NCBI GenBank assembly: GCA_946699065.1
Contig: CAMPDV010000099.1
Coordinates: 620,001-684,000 of the forward strand
Reading direction: 5' to 3'
Origin: Loxodes magnus
Taxonomy: Eukaryota > Ciliophora > Karyorelictea > Loxodida > Loxodidae
Length of the DNA: 64,000 bases
Shown: positions 61,241 to 64,000 of the stretch, in pieces
How positions within the stretch are numbered: position 1 is the stretch's first letter
Layout: every line of letters begins with the position of its first letter
Notes under the pieces: generated by a model
Told to the model about the DNA's origin: nothing
The model's database searches: none
What the model saw: only the letters and a program-made list of their open reading frames with translations
Translations under genes and position numbers: made by a program

Positions 61241-64000
61241 ATCTCTAGAATTTCATAAAATACCCATTCGATAGAATCTTAAAAAGAATTTATTTTTGAC
61301 AATATAATTTGAAATGATCTAAACTAAAATTATTTTATAATTTTATAATTTTTATTATACTTTGTAGCTATTGATAGGTTTAACTTAGTTACTTCTAATA
61401 CTATCAGCTTTATATTTTTAATTTTATTTGAAGATAAATTTCTTAGAAAAATATCTGAAAATTGGAGAGTGCTATTGGTCTAGTTTAGGGAGTATATCTA
61501 GTATGTGACTCTTGATATTTTTTCACTGTATTGCTAGAAAATAAAGTTAATTTAAATTTAGTTAGATTAATAAGCCATAAGTTAAGATCTTAATTTGATC
61601 AAAGTTAAATGGTTAAGATTAAAATCTAATTTGATGAAACCTTCATTTAATTAATAATAAATACAGGTAGATAAAAGAAAAGCTGTAGAACTGGTAATTA
61701 AAATAAATTTTATTCAAAATTAGTTTGTTTCAGACTATTTTCATTTTCATCAAGGTCGTTGTAGAGGATTAAATCTTTTTAATATTTCTAGCTTATTTAT
61801 ATAATTTAAAGAAAGTTTTAATATACCTTTTTAACTATAAGGGTATTAATTTCAATTTTGAGAATTTGCTTTATAAACATTTTTTCATTAAACTTTTTGA
61901 CTGCCTAAACTTATATAAGTTTTGAACATTTTTCAGCCAAGTTTCTTAAAATATTTCTATGCAAGTATCTTGGACTGCTTCTTTTTAATTTTAGACTTTT
62001 CTAAATATATTAATTATTAATATTTTATTATATATGTCTAAATATTTCTTTCCTGCATTCTCTTCGTTTTTTATTTTCCTTGTATATTCACTATTTCTTC
62101 TTAATTATTTAAGCTATTAACTTTAACTTTATCTACTATTCTATTCTAAATCCTATTCTATTATTTTGCTAAGATTTATATCTTTATCTATTTTTTATTG
62201 CCTTTTTTCTTGCAATCATATATAAAATTAAATTTTTTTTGCTTGATGATAAAATTATTTCGATCTCCAGATGATATATTTAGTTATCTCTTAATAATTA
62301 TACTTAAATAATTGATTCCTATTAATTTATAAAATTTTATTTCAAATTTCTTTTCTTCAACCATTTAAAGCATTTTTTATAAAATTTAGATCTAAAGGAG
62401 ATTTTTCCCGTTTTTTATGAAATTTTTCCCTTCTATGAAAAAATAAAAATTTCGATTACTAAGTTTTTAATTAAAAAAAATTATATTTAGGATTCATTTT
62501 TTTAACTTAAAGCAATTTAACTTAATTTATTTTTAGCTTGATATCAGTCTAAACAAAATTTAACATTTTTATTAATCTAGAGCTTATTTCATTTAGAAAT
62601 CATTTTCAACAATTTACATTTATTTCCTTTAATTCAATCTTAGAATTTTGCTAGTTTTTTTATTTTTCTAAGTGTTATTTTAAATATTCGCTCTTCTAAC
62701 TTTAAAATTTTTTTTTATTTTCTTTATCATTCTTCTAGCTAAATTTCTCTCATAATATAAAAATGAATTATAAATTCTCTCTATAGTATAAAACTTTATA
62801 CATTTTCTTTACGTCAAGAAAATAACTACAATAGTTACCTAGCATTTAATATAGAGATATAAGGATTATTTTTAGATGCTTTATTTCATTTTACTACCAT
62901 TTTTTTTAATATTTTTAAGTAATTTTCTACTTTCTTGGAATATTAATTCTCAATTTTATTTCAAAGAAGGAAAATTTGATACTCCAAACTTAATTCTATA
63001 AGTTATTTTGTTGGCAACATAAATAAAAATTAGCAAGATAATTGTACTTGTAAAAAAAGAAAGTGAGAACTAGTGATAGTAAAAGAAGTCTCTATCATAT
63101 TAACTTTTTTTATTGTTCAAATGATTAAAAATAAGAAATTAAACTTTAGATTATACTATATAGTAACCTATCTTTATAATGCTTTATTCATTTTCTAGAT
63201 TAAATGCTTTTTTTTCTGTTAAATAATTCTTGTGATATATCTCAAATGGATTTATTAAACTAGTATATAGAATTTAAATATTTTAATTGTAAGTCTGATT
63301 ATTTAATTTGATTATTGGAAAGTTTTATTTAATGAAAATTTGCATAGTCTCATAAATTTAAGTGTTCTATGATCTTTTTTATTAGATTGATTCTGATTAA
63401 TAACTTGTTAGCTTTAGATATTAGGTATGTTTAATCTAGGTATTTAATATCTTCGAGACTATTGAGTTTGATAGATGCTTCTAACTTAGTCTAAATTCTT
63501 GATATCTATAATCTTTGGAAATTTTAGTCCTTAGTATGCTTTTAGTTTTGAAGATATTATTATACTTTCAATTTATTTTGGTGATCGAAATTTATTAGCT
63601 TTCAACTAAATTGAAAATGATCAAGTTAATATTATTTTAGTAAAATCTTGCAAGCTAAGTTTTCCTTAGTTTAGCTTTCCATATTATATTTTTATAAATA
63701 AATTAAGCTGGAGGATTATATTACGATTTTCTATCTTAATTTACTTCAACTGCTAATATACTAAATGCTAAATATTTAAGAAACCTTTTTTCTTTTTTTT
63801 AAAATCAAATTTATTTCTAGCTTATTTTATAATTTTAAGGTTTTTTCATTCCTACAACAAATTCAGTTTACCAAATAATAGTATGCTTACATTTAAAAGA
63901 ACTTTGACTTATGCGATATATTTTATAATTTTTTCTATAAGAGAAAATTTATAAATAAGTCTTGTCTTTACCAATTTTTTTTATTCTTAAGACTTACATT
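61241..64000. other. AT-rich right flank, no gene seen
   Basis: Uniformly AT-rich with no recognised motif, repeat or RNA gene on either strand. Open frames exist in every phase under the inferred code and cannot be told apart by eye. Confidence 0.4.

Noticed and set aside
1..64000. CRISPR array or bacterial operon organisation
   Set aside because: No regularly spaced repeats with unique spacers, no ribosome binding sites, and the genes require a ciliate code.

Overview
The window looks like nuclear DNA of a ciliate with a reassigned genetic code. The DNA is extremely AT-rich. Almost no long frames survive under the standard code, yet long motif-bearing proteins appear when TAA and TAG are read as Gln. 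Several of these proteins also need in-frame TGA read as Trp while ending on TGA. TGA falls on the conserved Trp of a Kelch blade, inside two CCHC zinc knuckles, and at positions where a diverged paralogue has TGG. This matches the ambiguous code described for karyorelictean ciliates (NCBI table 27; Loxodes is the best-known genus). A Condylostoma-type code is the main alternative. The organism call is an inference.

About 1,400-42,985 is a tandem array with a basic period of about 9.4 kb, four units plus a partial fifth. Each unit holds a RING-finger protein gene on the minus strand, a 3.3 kb stretch with no gene I can prove, and a caspase-like/Kelch gene on the plus strand. An AT-rich spacer joins one caspase gene to the next RING gene. 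The spacers carry two kinds of short inserted element, A (750 bp) and B (850 bp). Each encodes a coiled-coil plus CCHC-knuckle protein, and each has a TAA-repeat end and target-site duplications. The units show all four combinations of A and B, so sequence has been exchanged between units.

43,000-49,100 is single-copy sequence. It has one well-supported lysine/glutamine-rich membrane protein gene (45,150-46,046, minus) and weaker candidate membrane-protein frames. At 49,136-50,733 lies one RING gene copy in inverted orientation, cut close to its start and stop. At 52,776-54,716 is a caspase-like/Kelch paralogue on the minus strand, whose middle is nearly identical to the array genes but whose ends are diverged. 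About 56,590-57,440 is a less AT-rich island with seven 19-bp repeats and a duplicated block of about 100 bp that resembles a non-coding RNA. At 58,330-60,606 is a complete single-copy caspase-like gene with a long Gln/Asn-rich N-terminus and no Kelch domain.

The theme is local expansion of two families, a RING protein with the architecture of a ubiquitin ligase and a caspase/paracaspase-like cysteine protease. Whether they act together is not shown by sequence; the co-amplification only makes it worth testing. Frame calls that rest on open frame alone are given low confidence, because with all three stop codons readable any frame can look open.
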